A DNA stretch of 54,264 bases from Mesorhizobium sp. LSHC420B00 (GCF_000503055.1 NZ_AYVY01000031.1:4496-58759), one strand, 5' to 3'; shown: positions 35,966 through 44,752, counted from the stretch's first letter. Made by a program: numbers and translations. Notes: generated by a model from the sequence alone, not told the origin.

Positions 35966-37000
35966 TTATGCCGCCTTCTTCTTTGGCTGGATCAGCCCGC
36001 GCTCGACCAGCAGCTCCGCGATCTGAACCGCGTTGAGTGCCGCGCCTTTGCGCAGATTGTCGGAGACGATCCACATCGACAGGCCGTTGTCGATGGTCGA
36101 ATCCTCGCGGATGCGCGAGATGAAGGTGGCGTCCTCGCCAGCCGATTCCAGCGGCGTGATGTAGCCGCCGTCCTCGCGCTTGTCGATGACCTGGCAGCCC
36201 GGCGCCTCGCGCAGGATCTCGCGCGCCTCATCGGCGGTGATCGGCTTCTCGAACTCAATGTTGACCGCTTCCGAATGGCCGATGAACACCGGCACCCGCA
36301 CGCAGGTCGCCGTCAGCTTGATCTTGGGATCGAGCATCTTCTTGGTCTCGGCCACCATCTTCCATTCTTCCTTGGTGAAGCCGTCGTCGAGGAAGACGTC
36401 GATATGCGGGATGACGTTGAAGGCGATGCGCTTGGTGAACTTCTTGACGTCGACGGAATCGGCGACGAACACCGCCCGCGTCTGCGTGAACAGTTCGTCC
36501 ATGCCTTCCTTACCGGCGCCGGAGACCGACTGGTAGGTGGCGACGACGACGCGCTTTATGGTGGCGAAGTCATGCAGCGGCTTCAGCGCCACGACCAGCT
36601 GCGCCGTCGAGCAGTTCGGGTTGGCAATGATGTTCTTGCGTGTGAACAGCGAAATCGCATCCGGGTTCACTTCGGGAACGATCAGCGGCACGTCCTGGTC
36701 GTAGCGGAAGGCCGATGAATTATCGATGACGACGCAGCCCTGCTTGCCGATCTTCGGCGACCATTCCTTGGAGACGTTGCCGCCGGCCGACATGATGCAG
36801 ATGTCGGTGTCGGAAAAATCATATTGGTCGAGCGTCCGGACCTTCAGCGTGCGGTCGCCGAACGACACTTCCGTGCCCTGGCTGCGCCGCGAGGCCAGCG
36901 CCACCACCTCGCTCACCGGAAAGCCGCGCTCTTCCAGTATGTTGAGCATTTCCCGGCCCACATTGCCCGTGGCGCCGACGATCGCAACCTTGAAACTCAT
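35966..37000 (-). CDS. asd: Aspartate-semialdehyde dehydrogenase
   Basis: NADPH-dependent enzyme reducing aspartyl phosphate to aspartate semialdehyde, the branch point for lysine, threonine, methionine and diaminopimelate. The 344 residues begin with the NADP motif VAIVGATGNVGREMLNILEERGFP, contain the catalytic cysteine in IIANPNCSTAQLVVALKPL, and the YQSVSGAGKEGMDEL and substrate-binding GHSEAVNIEFEKPI segments. The C-terminal NLRKGAALNAVQIAELL is the usual family ending. Start ATG at 37000 follows AGGAGATTTCG. It is likely monocistronic; leuB and leuD lie a few kb away in the same orientation, a familiar rhizobial arrangement. Confidence 0.97.
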   Translation of the reverse strand: MSFKVAIVGATGNVGREMLNILEERGFPVSEVVALASRRSQGTEVSFGDRTLKVRTLDQYDFSDTDICIMSAGGNVSKEWSPKIGKQGCVVIDNSSAFRYDQDVPLIVPEVNPDAISLFTRKNIIANPNCSTAQLVVALKPLHDFATIKRVVVATYQSVSGAGKEGMDELFTQTRAVFVADSVDVKKFTKRIAFNVIPHIDVFLDDGFTKEEWKMVAETKKMLDPKIKLTATCVRVPVFIGHSEAVNIEFEKPITADEAREILREAPGCQVIDKREDGGYITPLESAGEDATFISRIREDSTIDNGLSMWIVSDNLRKGAALNAVQIAELLVERGLIQPKKKAA

Positions 37001-37104
37001 CGAAATCTCCTGTCCCTCTCCGCTCGGTTTCTGGAGAAAACCCGCCGGCCAATGCGGGTTTCACCCCGGGCCGGACCCGGGAGAGGGTGGTTAGGCCAAG
37101 GGAA

Positions 37105-37254
37105 TCAGACCGTTTTGGTGGTCGTTTTACCGGTTTTTTTGACCAAGAACGTGGTTTTGCTGGAACGGAAAGGCGCACCGAGACGTCCGGCCCAATGGTT
37201 CGCATTGGGGCCGGGGATGTCGAAGGCAAGAAGCGCCATCAAAAGGCCGCGCAT
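37105..37254 (-). CDS. Possible 49-residue basic small protein
   Basis: Within the 450-bp gap between asd and the helicase gene, the minus strand has an ATG-initiated frame reading MRGLLMALLAFDIPGPNANH and ending KKTGKTTTKTV. It has a hydrophobic start and a basic Thr/Lys-rich tail. No ribosome-binding site is clear and no family is recognised. It overlaps nothing else and would lie just upstream of asd in the same direction. Listed as a possibility only; the rest of the gap shows nothing I can name. Confidence 0.2.
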   Translation of the reverse strand: MRGLLMALLAFDIPGPNANHWAGRLGAPFRSSKTTFLVKKTGKTTTKTV

Positions 37255-37454
37255 CGAAAACTATCCCGTTCGGTGCCGGCTTTTACGCGGTTTGCGTAAG
37301 GAGTCAATCGCAACCAGGCGGATCGCCCGCCCTGTACAATGAGGGCGGCACGAAGTACGAACGGGCATCGTTTGGCTCGTGGCGCCCGTCGTGGCGCTTG
37401 CCGACATCAGACCCGTCGCCGGGCATTTAAGAATCCGAATTTCGAAAGAAGCAT

Positions 37455-39287
37455 ATGTCCAACTTCGAAGCTATTGTCCCCGCGCTGGCAAAGGCGCTGG
37501 AAAAACGCGGCTATGTCGAGCTGACACCGGTGCAGAAAGCGGTTCTTGAGCTCGGTCAGGCCGATGCGCTGGTTTCAGCCCAGACCGGCTCCGGCAAGAC
37601 CGTCGCTTTCGGACTGGCCTTGGCGCCGACGCTGCTCGACGGCGCCGAGCGCTTTTCCCACGCGGCGGCACCCCTGGCGCTGGCCGTGGCGCCGACACGG
37701 GAGCTGGCCCTGCAGGTGACGCGCGAGCTGGAATGGCTCTACGAGCTGACAGGCGCCACGGTGTCGTCCTGCGTCGGCGGCATGGACATGCGCACCGAGC
37801 GACGCGCGCTGGAGCGTGGCGCCCATATCGTCGTCGGCACGCCCGGCCGCCTGCGCGACCACATCACCCGCAATTCTCTCGACATGTCGGCGCTCAAGGC
37901 AGTCGTGCTCGACGAGGCCGACGAGATGCTCGATCTCGGCTTTCGCGAGGACCTGGAATTCATCCTCGACGCCGCCCCTGCCGAGCGCCGCACGTTGATG
38001 TTTTCCGCGACCGTGCCGCGCTCCATCGCCACGCTGGCCAAGGGCTACCAGCGCGATGCCGTGCGCATCTCGGCCTCGGGCGAGGAGAAGCAGCATCTCG
38101 ACATCGAATACCGGGCGCTGGGCGTCGCGCAGGCCGACCGCGAAAACGCCATCATCAACGTGCTGCGGTACTATGAGGCGAAGAACGCGCTGGTGTTCTG
38201 CAACACGCGTGCCGCCGTCAATCACCTGACAGCGCGCTTCAACAACCGCAACTTTTCCGTCGTGGCACTGTCCGGCGAGCTGAGCCAGAACGAGCGCAGC
38301 CACGCGCTGCAGGCGATGCGCGACGGCCGCGCCAAGGTCTGCATCGCCACTGACGTCGCGGCGCGTGGCATCGACCTGCCCAACCTCGAGCTGGTGATCC
38401 ATGCCGACTTGCCGACCAACCCGGAGACGCTTCTGCACCGAAGCGGGCGAACGGGACGGGCGGGGCGCAAGGGCGTCAGCGCGCTGATCGTGCCCAACAA
38501 TGCCCGCAAACGCACCGAGCGGCTGCTGCAGAGTGCCGGCCTTGCGGCGACCTGGGCGAGCCCGCCCTCGGCCGACGACGTGATCCGGCGCGATGACGAG
38601 CGCATTCTCGCCGACCCGGTCCTCAGCGAGCCTATGAAGGATGAGGAGCGAGGCTTCGTCCAGGCGCTTCTCGATCAGCACGGACCCGAACAGGTCGCCG
38701 CAGCCTTCGTACGGATGTGCCGCTCCAGCCGCTCGGCGCCGGAGGATCTTCTCGACGTCGCACCGTTCACGCCGTCGGGCGAAAAATTTGCGCGCCGGGA
38801 CGAGGCACCGAGCCGCCGCGACGATTTCGGCGACAGCGTCTGGTTCTCGCTGTCGGTCGGACGCCGGCAGAATGCCGAGCCGCGCTGGCTGATCCCGATG
38901 CTGTGCCGGACAGGCGGCATCTCCAAGCGCGAGATCGGCGCCATCAAGATGCAGCCGGAAGAAACCTTCGTGCAGATCGCGGCGGACTGGGCCGAGCGCT
39001 TCCTCGCCGCGATCGGCCCCGACCGCAAGCTGCAGGGCAACATTGCGGTCAAGCGGCTGGACGGCACGCCCGATCTGTCGCGGGCCGGCTATCAGGAGCC
39101 GCGCCCCGACAAGAAGCCGCACCGCGGCAAGCGGACATTCGATCAGAACGCGCCCAAATTCGAGAAGCGCGCACCGGCTGACCAGCGCCCGGCATTCGAG
39201 GCAAGGCCCTGGGCCGGCAAACCGGCCAAGGCGAAATTCGAAGGCGGACCGGCGAAACACAAGAAATCGAAGAAACGGCCGGGGTGA
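37455..39287 (+). CDS. DEAD/DEAH-box ATP-dependent RNA helicase (DeaD/CsdA-like)
   Basis: A 610-residue cytoplasmic RNA helicase acting in ribosome assembly or RNA decay. Core motifs in order: Q motif YVELTPVQKAVL, motif I AQTGSGKTVAFGL, Ia APTRELALQ, II VLDEADEMLDLGF, III MFSATVPRS, then the second RecA domain with VFCNTRAAVNHL, RGIDLPNLELVIHADLP and VI HRSGRTGRAGRKG. Residues about 390-540 hold the DbpA/CsdA-like RNA-binding domain (VWFSLSVGRRQNAEPRWLIPMLCRTGGISKREIGAIK), followed by a Lys/Arg/Pro-rich tail. The variant DExD (DEAD) is intact. Preceded by a gap without other genes; related helicases are cold-induced, but I see no clear cold-shock leader. Confidence 0.95.
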   Translation: MSNFEAIVPALAKALEKRGYVELTPVQKAVLELGQADALVSAQTGSGKTVAFGLALAPTLLDGAERFSHAAAPLALAVAPTRELALQVTRELEWLYELTGATVSSCVGGMDMRTERRALERGAHIVVGTPGRLRDHITRNSLDMSALKAVVLDEADEMLDLGFREDLEFILDAAPAERRTLMFSATVPRSIATLAKGYQRDAVRISASGEEKQHLDIEYRALGVAQADRENAIINVLRYYEAKNALVFCNTRAAVNHLTARFNNRNFSVVALSGELSQNERSHALQAMRDGRAKVCIATDVAARGIDLPNLELVIHADLPTNPETLLHRSGRTGRAGRKGVSALIVPNNARKRTERLLQSAGLAATWASPPSADDVIRRDDERILADPVLSEPMKDEERGFVQALLDQHGPEQVAAAFVRMCRSSRSAPEDLLDVAPFTPSGEKFARRDEAPSRRDDFGDSVWFSLSVGRRQNAEPRWLIPMLCRTGGISKREIGAIKMQPEETFVQIAADWAERFLAAIGPDRKLQGNIAVKRLDGTPDLSRAGYQEPRPDKKPHRGKRTFDQNAPKFEKRAPADQRPAFEARPWAGKPAKAKFEGGPAKHKKSKKRPG

Positions 39288-39375
39288 ATAGCCTGCCCCT
39301 TCCATTTCGCGCACGCCCCTTGCGGTCTACCGGAACTTTGCACAGTCTGGGGCAGGGCAATGGGGTGGGCAGGAC

Positions 39376-40089
39376 ATGCGCGGCGAAGTTCTTCACTATG
39401 ACGAGGACCAGGCCTTCGGTTTCATTACCGGGGCCGATGGCAACCGCTACAGCTTCGCGCGCGAGGACTTGCGCCGCCAAGCGTCGGTTGCCGGAGGCAC
39501 GACCGTCGAATTCCAGCCGGCTGGCGGACGGGCACGCGATGTTTTTTCGATCCACGCCCAACCTGCCAGTGCACCCGCCCGTGCCTCCGCTGCAACGGCC
39601 GCCCCATCTCAGGCCGGCAATGCGCCCGCGGCACGTCAGCCGCAACATTTCGGCCGTTCCGCTGAAAATCAAACCGCCGAATCCACCGGCGTGTGGAGCT
39701 ACTTCTCGCGTGGCCTGACCGAAAATTATTTCAACTTCGCCGGCCGTGCCCGCCGCAAGGAATATTGGGGCTATTGCCTGTTCTGGACGATCGCGCTGAT
39801 CGTGGCGACAGGACTCGGCGTCTTCATCGACGACGCCATGGGCAATCTCGACAACAGTGAATTGCCGGCAGTGACGGTCGGCCTTTGCGGCCTCTTCCTG
39901 CTGGCGACAGCCCTGCCGTGGTTCGGGCTCAACGTGCGCCGCCTGCACGATATCGGCCTGACCGGCTGGCTCTTCCTGCTTTTCCTGATCCCGACCTTCG
40001 GCACCGTGATCATCCTGATCTTTGCGCTGATCCCGACCCAGCCGCGTGAAAACCAGTGGGGTCCGGTGCCGGCGGGTGTCCAAATCTAA
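39376..40089 (+). CDS. Cold-shock-like N-terminal domain fused to DUF805 membrane domain
   Basis: A 237-residue protein with two parts. Residues 1-57 (MRGEVLHYDEDQAFGFITG, then DGNRYSFAREDL and GTTVEFQPAGGRARDVFSI) resemble an OB/cold-shock fold that binds nucleic acid: G-x-V, GFI, dG.ryxF, G.xVxF, A.xV. A low-complexity Ala/Pro/Gln linker follows to about residue 110. Residues 113-237 form a DUF805 domain with four membrane spans (YFSRGLTENYFNFAGRARRKEYWGYCLFW, WFGLNVRRLHDIGLTGWLFLLFLIPTFGT). DUF805 function is unknown. CSD-like fusions to DUF1294 are well known; fusion to DUF805 is less so. Confidence 0.82.
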   Translation: MRGEVLHYDEDQAFGFITGADGNRYSFAREDLRRQASVAGGTTVEFQPAGGRARDVFSIHAQPASAPARASAATAAPSQAGNAPAARQPQHFGRSAENQTAESTGVWSYFSRGLTENYFNFAGRARRKEYWGYCLFWTIALIVATGLGVFIDDAMGNLDNSELPAVTVGLCGLFLLATALPWFGLNVRRLHDIGLTGWLFLLFLIPTFGTVIILIFALIPTQPRENQWGPVPAGVQI

Positions 40090-40147
40090 CCGCGGGAGTG
40101 CCGCCGCATCGGCGGCAGTCGCCCAGCGGACGTCGACCTACACAGGA

Positions 40148-41251
40148 TCAGCCCAGGAACTTGGCGATGATCGCGTCGCCCATCTCAGCGGTGCCGACCT
40201 CGGTCATCCCCGGCGAATGAATATCCCTGGTGCGCAGGCCCTCGTCGAGCACGGCGGCGATCGCACCTTCGAGCTTGTCGGCTTCAGTCACCATGCCGAA
40301 GGAATAGCGCATGCACATGGCGAAGGAGGCGATCATGGCGATCGGATTGGCGATGCCCTTGCCGGCGATGTCGGGCGCCGAGCCATGCACCGGCTCGTAG
40401 AGCGCCTTGCGCTTTTTTGTCTTCGCATCCGGCGCGCCGAGCGAGGCCGACGGCAGCATGCCGATCGAGCCGGTCAGCATGGCGGCGATGTCGGACAGCA
40501 TGTCGCCGAACAGATTGTCGGTGACGATGACATCGAACTGCTTGGGCCAGCGCACCAGCTGCATGCCGCCGGCATCGGCGAGCATATGGTCGAGCTTGAC
40601 GTCGGCATACCTGGCCTTTTGCGTCTGGCTGACGACCTCGTTCCACAGCACGCCCGATTTCATCACATTGCGCTTTTCCATCGAGGTGACGTGGTTCTTG
40701 CGCGTGCGTGCCAATTCGAAGGCAACGCCCGAAATGCGCTCGATCTCGAAAGTATCGTAGACCTGGGTGTCGATACCGCGCTTCTGGCCGTTGCCGAGAT
40801 CGATGATCTGCTTCGGCTCACCGAAATAGACGCCGCCGGTGAGCTCGCGCACGATGAGGATATCGAGCCCCTCGACCACCTCCTGCTTGAGCGAGGAGGA
40901 CGCCGCCAGCGCCGGATAGCAAATGGCGGGTCGAAGATTGGCGAACAGCTCCATGTCCTTGCGCAGCCGCAGCAGACCCGCCTCCGGGCGCACCTCGTAA
41001 GGCACGGCATCCCATTTCGGTCCGCCGACGGCGCCAAACAGCACCGCGTCCGCCGCCATTGCCTTGGCCATGTCGGCATCGGAAATCGCCGCGCCATGTG
41101 CGTCGTAAGCGCAGCCGCCGACAAGGCCCTCATCGGTGACGAAATCGCTGCCGAGCTTGTCGTTCATCGCGGCGATCAGCTTCTTCACCTCGGCCATCGC
41201 CTCGGGGCCGATGCCATCGCCGGCAAGCAGGAGAAGATTTTTCGAAGCCAT
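40148..41251 (-). CDS. leuB: 3-isopropylmalate dehydrogenase
   Basis: Third enzyme of leucine biosynthesis, oxidising and decarboxylating 3-isopropylmalate with NAD. The 367 residues match the alphaproteobacterial type: LLLAGDGIGPEAMAEVKKLI at the start, AVGGPKWD, RPEAGLLRLRKDMELFANLRPAI with the substrate-binding arginines, RELTGGVYFG, and the metal/NAD region FDVIVTDNLFGDMLSDIAAMLTGSIGMLPSASL followed by EPVHGSAPDIAGKGIANPIA. It lies near leuD and asd in the same orientation, with unrelated genes between. A repeat element sits 80 bp upstream. Confidence 0.97.
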   Translation of the reverse strand: MASKNLLLLAGDGIGPEAMAEVKKLIAAMNDKLGSDFVTDEGLVGGCAYDAHGAAISDADMAKAMAADAVLFGAVGGPKWDAVPYEVRPEAGLLRLRKDMELFANLRPAICYPALAASSSLKQEVVEGLDILIVRELTGGVYFGEPKQIIDLGNGQKRGIDTQVYDTFEIERISGVAFELARTRKNHVTSMEKRNVMKSGVLWNEVVSQTQKARYADVKLDHMLADAGGMQLVRWPKQFDVIVTDNLFGDMLSDIAAMLTGSIGMLPSASLGAPDAKTKKRKALYEPVHGSAPDIAGKGIANPIAMIASFAMCMRYSFGMVTEADKLEGAIAAVLDEGLRTRDIHSPGMTEVGTAEMGDAIIAKFLG

Positions 41252-41330
41252 GAGAACCGTCCCGATTATTTTAGCGCATGAACGCGGCCTTGCTAAACGC
41301 CAAGCGACCGACGCGCAAGCCTGCGGTTCA

Positions 41331-41379
41331 GAGCATCGGACCCAAAAGTGGCAACCGGTTTTGGGAAAATCCGATGCTC
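41331..41379. repeat. 49-bp dyad repeat (gagcatcgga ... tccgatgctc)
   Basis: Perfect 10-bp outer arms GAGCATCGGA and TCCGATGCTC enclose CCCAAAAGTGGCAACCGGTT and TTGGGAAAA. Length and centre equal those of the repeat at 12836, whose outer arms differ. It sits between the leuB start and the end of the VOC gene and could mark or influence the leuB leader. Confidence 0.75.
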
Positions 41380-41391
41380 AAGACAAAACGT

Positions 41392-41745
41392 CTACAGATG
41401 CGAAAGGATATTCACCAGCCTGCCGAACGGGTCGCGCACGAAGAAGCGCCGCACGCCCCAGGGTTCGTCTGCCGGACCGTACTCGATGATAAAGCCGGCC
41501 GTCCTCATGCTTTCAAGCGAGGCATCGACGTCGTCGACTTCGATAGAGATGTCCGGCACCGGCGTTCCTGATCCCCCTTCGGCCATGAAACTGACCTGCA
41601 CGGACATCGTCTCTTGCGAGCCATAGGTAGCGATCCAGCCCATATCCATCTTGAGATCGAGGCCGAGCACATCCTGATAGAAGGGTTGTGCCGCCGCGAT
41701 ATCCTGCGTGTCTATGTTTGCAACGATGCGTCTGACCTTCACCAT
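41392..41745 (-). CDS. VOC family protein (glyoxalase/bleomycin resistance/dioxygenase fold)
   Basis: A 117-residue single-unit vicinal-oxygen-chelate protein. The pattern IVANIDTQDIAAAQPFYQDVLGLDLKMDMGWIATYGS opens the first beta-alpha-beta module and VDDVDASLESMRTAGFIIEYGPADEPWGVRRFFVRDPFGRLVNIL closes the second, with the expected Glu/His-type ligand positions partly replaced. The members include glyoxalases, fosfomycin-type resistance enzymes and dioxygenases; the reaction here is unknown. It lies 48 bp from the RidA gene in the same direction and may be co-transcribed with it. Confidence 0.87.
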   Translation of the reverse strand: MVKVRRIVANIDTQDIAAAQPFYQDVLGLDLKMDMGWIATYGSQETMSVQVSFMAEGGSGTPVPDISIEVDDVDASLESMRTAGFIIEYGPADEPWGVRRFFVRDPFGRLVNILSHL

Positions 41746-41793
41746 GGGCCGATCCTCGTGCTAACCGTGTCGTTGTCGCAACCGTGACAGGCA

Positions 41794-42177
41794 TCAGGCT
41801 GTGCGCCGCAGCGCCGTCACCTCGATCTCGACCTTCATTTCCGGCTTGTTGAGCTGGCACACGATCATCGTTGCTGCCGGCCTGATCTCGCCAAACGCCT
41901 CGCCGAGGATCGGGAACACCACATCTACGAAAGCCGCATCGGTGATGTAGTAATGTGCCCGCACCACGTCAGCCATTTCGAAGCCGCCATCTCGCAACGC
42001 CTTGGCGATCGTCGTCAGGCAATTGCGCGTTTGTGCCTCCACGGTCTCCGGCATCGACATGGTCGCATAATCGTAGCCGGTCGTTCCGGACACGAAACAC
42101 CAGTCGCCCTGCACCACGGCGCGCGAATAGCCGGCGGTCTTTTCGAAGGGCGAACCGGTGGAGATCAGTTTTCGCAT
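41794..42177 (-). CDS. RidA family protein
   Basis: A 127-residue member of the Rid/YjgF/YER057c/UK114 family, trimeric proteins of which RidA itself hydrolyses reactive enamine/imine intermediates. The motifs are GDWCFVSGTTGYDYATMSMPETVEAQTRNCLTTIAKALRDGG, DVVRAHYYITD and PAATMIVCQLNKPEMKVEIEVTALR. The catalytic arginine of true RidA, normally in a R-x-A pattern near residue 105, is present as IRPAAT. Because Rid subfamilies differ in activity, deaminase function is probable but not certain. Confidence 0.9.
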   Translation of the reverse strand: MRKLISTGSPFEKTAGYSRAVVQGDWCFVSGTTGYDYATMSMPETVEAQTRNCLTTIAKALRDGGFEMADVVRAHYYITDAAFVDVVFPILGEAFGEIRPAATMIVCQLNKPEMKVEIEVTALRRTA

Positions 42178-42325
42178 GGGTCCTCCGCAAATCGTCGCGG
42201 ATATCTTGCAGGGAACGAGCCGATCCCGCCATGGGCCAGATAGAACTGACGGTTGTTATGAGTCTCCCGCCTCGACAAAGCCCTCTCGTCCAAGGCGTGG
42301 TGGTCACTGCGCTTTGCAAAAGTAC

Positions 42326-43255
42326 CTAATTCGCCGACCCCAGCGCCTTGTCCAGCGCTTCCTTGACGTCGGCCGGCCATGTACTCACCGCTGGCCACGC
42401 GTCCGGCTCGGGCTTGTCGCCGCGGCGGGCGAAATAGAGCTTGTGCTTGACCGGGTCGACCGCCATGAAGCCGTCATTGCCGCCGCAATCATGCGGCACG
42501 CAGCCGCTGGCAAAAAAGGCGCCCGAAGCGGTCTTCTCAGTTCCGCCGCCGACCAGCAGGCTAGTCGCCATGTCGGGCATGTCCTTGCCGAGCAGCGTCT
42601 CGGCTAGCCTGTAGACAGCCTCGTTGTGAAAGGCATCGATGACGTTGTCGTATTTCGACGGATCGACGTCCTTCCAGTCGGTGCCCGGCTCCGGCATATA
42701 GGTGAGATTGCCCGAGGTCGTCAGCCCGGCCGTCGGCGACCATTGCAGCGCCGGCTTGGAATCGCCCGGCAAAAGATAGGGTACAAAATAGATGGCGCTG
42801 TCGGAGATCGCGGCCGGCGGTGCGCCGCATTCATCCTGCTCGACCGTGACCGTCTGGATCGTGCCGCCTTCCGGCTTCCACACGATCACCTTGGCCGGGC
42901 CGCATTGATTGCCGCCGTCGCCGACATCGACCAGCGCCACCTTGACGCCGCCGACCTCGACGATCTTGTCGAAGAAGACGTCGTAATTGCGCGCCAGTTC
43001 CTTGCCGTCGAAGGCGAGCACCCGTTCCCCGTACTCTTCCTCCTGGGTGATGGTCAGTTGGCCGCCCTCGAACGGGATCGGCGCCTGTTTGTCATTGTCG
43101 GCTAGGGCCGCATTGCTCAACGCGCCCTGGTCGGCGGCCCTGCCGGGCGCATCGTCAGCCGGCACGAGCACCATGTCGGTCTGTGCATGCGCGCCAGCCA
43201 CCGGCATCAGAATCCACGCCAGCGCGCAGGCCCCGACAAGAAGCGAACGTGTCAT
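42326..43255 (-). CDS. Exported protein of unknown function
   Basis: A 309-residue secreted protein with a signal peptide at residues 1-24 (LVGACALAWILMPVAGAHA). I do not recognise a named domain. Visible blocks include the N-terminal ITQEEEYGERVLAFDGKELARNYDVFFDKIVEVGGVKVALVDVGDGGNQCGPAKVIVW, two cysteines near DECGAPP and GNQCGP, and the C-terminal FFASGCVPHDCGGNDGFMAVDPVKHKLYFARRG, a Cys-rich stretch (CVPHDC) that resembles a disulfide loop. Codon use matches its neighbours, so it seems an old chromosomal gene. Between RidA and leuD genes, both leftward; no functional clue from context. Confidence 0.75.
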   Translation of the reverse strand: MTRSLLVGACALAWILMPVAGAHAQTDMVLVPADDAPGRAADQGALSNAALADNDKQAPIPFEGGQLTITQEEEYGERVLAFDGKELARNYDVFFDKIVEVGGVKVALVDVGDGGNQCGPAKVIVWKPEGGTIQTVTVEQDECGAPPAAISDSAIYFVPYLLPGDSKPALQWSPTAGLTTSGNLTYMPEPGTDWKDVDPSKYDNVIDAFHNEAVYRLAETLLGKDMPDMATSLLVGGGTEKTASGAFFASGCVPHDCGGNDGFMAVDPVKHKLYFARRGDKPEPDAWPAVSTWPADVKEALDKALGSAN

Positions 43256-43315
43256 GACTGTCCCTCCGTTCAGCCGCCACGAACCCGGCCTGTCGCGGCC
43301 GGGGCATCGTACCGC

Positions 43316-43921
43316 TCAGGCCCAGGGGCGCTCAGCGGCGTTCCTCTTCTCGAACGAAGCGATGGCGCCGGCTTTTTCCATGGTCAGGCCGATATCGTCG
43401 AGCCCGTTGAGCAGGCAATGGCGCTTGAACTCGTCGAGGTCGAACTTGACCACGCCGCCGTCAGGCCCACGGATTTCCTTGGCCTCCAGATCGACCGACA
43501 GCGTCGCGTTCGAACCGCGCGAAGCATCGTCCATCAGTTTCTCAAGATCTTCCGGGCTGACGGTGATCGGCAGGATGCCGTTCTTGAAGCAATTGTTGTA
43601 GAAAATGTCGGCGAACGAGGTCGAGATGACGCAACGGATGCCGAAATCGAGCAGCGCCCACGGCGCATGTTCCCGGCTCGAGCCGCAGCCGAAATTATCG
43701 CCGGCGACCAGGATCTGCGCCTTGCGGTAGGCCGGCTTGTTGAGCACGAAGTCCGGGTTTTCCGAACCATCGTCCTTGTAGCGCATTTCGGCGAACAGGC
43801 CGGTGCCGAGTCCGGTGCGCTTGATCGTCTTGAGATAATCCTTGGGGATGATCATGTCGGTGTCGACATTGACGATCGGCATCGGCGCGGCGACGCCGGT
43901 GAGCTTGGTGAATTTTTCCAT
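43316..43921 (-). CDS. leuD: 3-isopropylmalate dehydratase small subunit
   Basis: Small (swivel) subunit that with LeuC isomerises 2- to 3-isopropylmalate in leucine synthesis. The 201 residues are standard: MEKFTKLTGVAAPMPIVNVDTDMIIPKDYLKTIKRTGLG, the aconitase-like loop VAGDNFGCGSSREHAPWALLDFGIRCVISTSFADIFYNNCFKNGILPI, and the C-terminal FDLDEFKRHCLLNGLDDIGLTMEKAGAIASFE. Start ATG at 43921; the open frame upstream shows no family sequence. leuC is not in the window; leuB is 2 kb away in the same direction. Confidence 0.97.
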   Translation of the reverse strand: MEKFTKLTGVAAPMPIVNVDTDMIIPKDYLKTIKRTGLGTGLFAEMRYKDDGSENPDFVLNKPAYRKAQILVAGDNFGCGSSREHAPWALLDFGIRCVISTSFADIFYNNCFKNGILPITVSPEDLEKLMDDASRGSNATLSVDLEAKEIRGPDGGVVKFDLDEFKRHCLLNGLDDIGLTMEKAGAIASFEKRNAAERPWA

Positions 43922-44087
43922 GTCCTTGCCCGTCTTCTTCTTGTTGCGGGAAATTGCTGGCGCCCGGTTTACACAAAGCCGCGGGCAAATAAAAGGCGGC
44001 TGTTTTTGGACCTCCGTCGTCGATCGAAACGCATGATCGGTACAAAACAGCTTCAAAACCACCGGCCCATGGTGCACTTTTGTCGAC

Positions 44088-44513
44088 ATGACAACGCGAT
44101 CCAAGGTCCTCTACGCCAGCGAACCGGGTCTCGGCATCGCCGAGTTCCGCCGCGTTCTGGTGGAATCCGGCCTCGGCGCCAATCGCCCCGTCGATGACGA
44201 CACCCGATTGAACGCGATGCTGTCAGGGGCCAATTTGGTGCTCACCGCGCGTCTCGATACAGAAGGGAAGCCGCTGGTCGGTGTTGCCCGCGGTGTTACC
44301 GATTTCTCGTGGGTCTGTTTCGTTTCCGAGCTCGCCGTTTGCAAATCGGCGCAAGGGCTCGGCATCGGCAAGGGCCTGCTTGATGAAGCGCGCCGGCAAC
44401 TCGGGCCTTCCGTTGCCATAAGCCTGATTTCCATGCCCGACGCCGTCGGCTTTTATGAGCGCATCGGCATGAAGCGCGTGTCCGACGCGTTCTGGTTCGA
44501 CCGCAAGCGCTGA
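44088..44513 (+). CDS. GNAT family N-acetyltransferase
   Basis: A 141-residue acetyltransferase with motif A ELAVCKSAQGLGIGKGLLDEARRQLG (QGxGxGxxL) and the C-terminal SLISMPDAVGFYERIGMKRVSDAFWFDRKR, typical of small single-domain GNAT proteins. Substrate cannot be inferred. It is divergent from leuD. Its stop lies 17 bp before the CTAG that marks the end of the IS630-like unit, so it marks the left edge of the undisturbed chromosome at this locus. Confidence 0.87.
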   Translation: MTTRSKVLYASEPGLGIAEFRRVLVESGLGANRPVDDDTRLNAMLSGANLVLTARLDTEGKPLVGVARGVTDFSWVCFVSELAVCKSAQGLGIGKGLLDEARRQLGPSVAISLISMPDAVGFYERIGMKRVSDAFWFDRKR

Positions 44514-44529
44514 CGCGTTGCCTTGCCAG

Positions 44530-44695
44530 CTAGTGGATCGAATCTAACGTTTGGTGCCCGCGTTTGACCGCGGCGGCGATCCTGTCGGGGTCGGCGGTCC
44601 AGATGAAGGGTCTGGGCTGCTGGTTGTGCTCGGCGAGGAAGGGGTAGATTGCCGCCCTGGAGGTCGACCACCGAGTGAAGACGCCGCGCTTGAGC
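44530..44695 (-). pseudogene. IS630 family transposase, C-terminal remnant
   Basis: The minus strand reads AAIYPFLAEHNQQPRPFIWT-ADPDRIAAAVKRGHQTLDSIH and stop, a close match to the end of IS630-family DDE transposases (xFlxeHNxxPKPFxWTxdpdxIxxxVxRGxqxLdSIH). Just upstream the words LKRGVFT and SVVDLQ of the same domain appear in two different frames, so at least two indels are present. The DDE catalytic core is entirely lost. The last codons coincide with the terminal inverted repeat. Confidence 0.75.
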
Positions 44696-44752
44696 GGCGC
44701 TTCGACAAGTGCGGGTGGCCGAGGGCGATCGCCCAGTCGGCGTCCTCGGCGA

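Noticed and set aside
37575..39314. 579-codon minus-strand frame opposite the DEAD-box helicase
   Set aside because: Antisense shadow; helicase motifs on the plus strand are complete.
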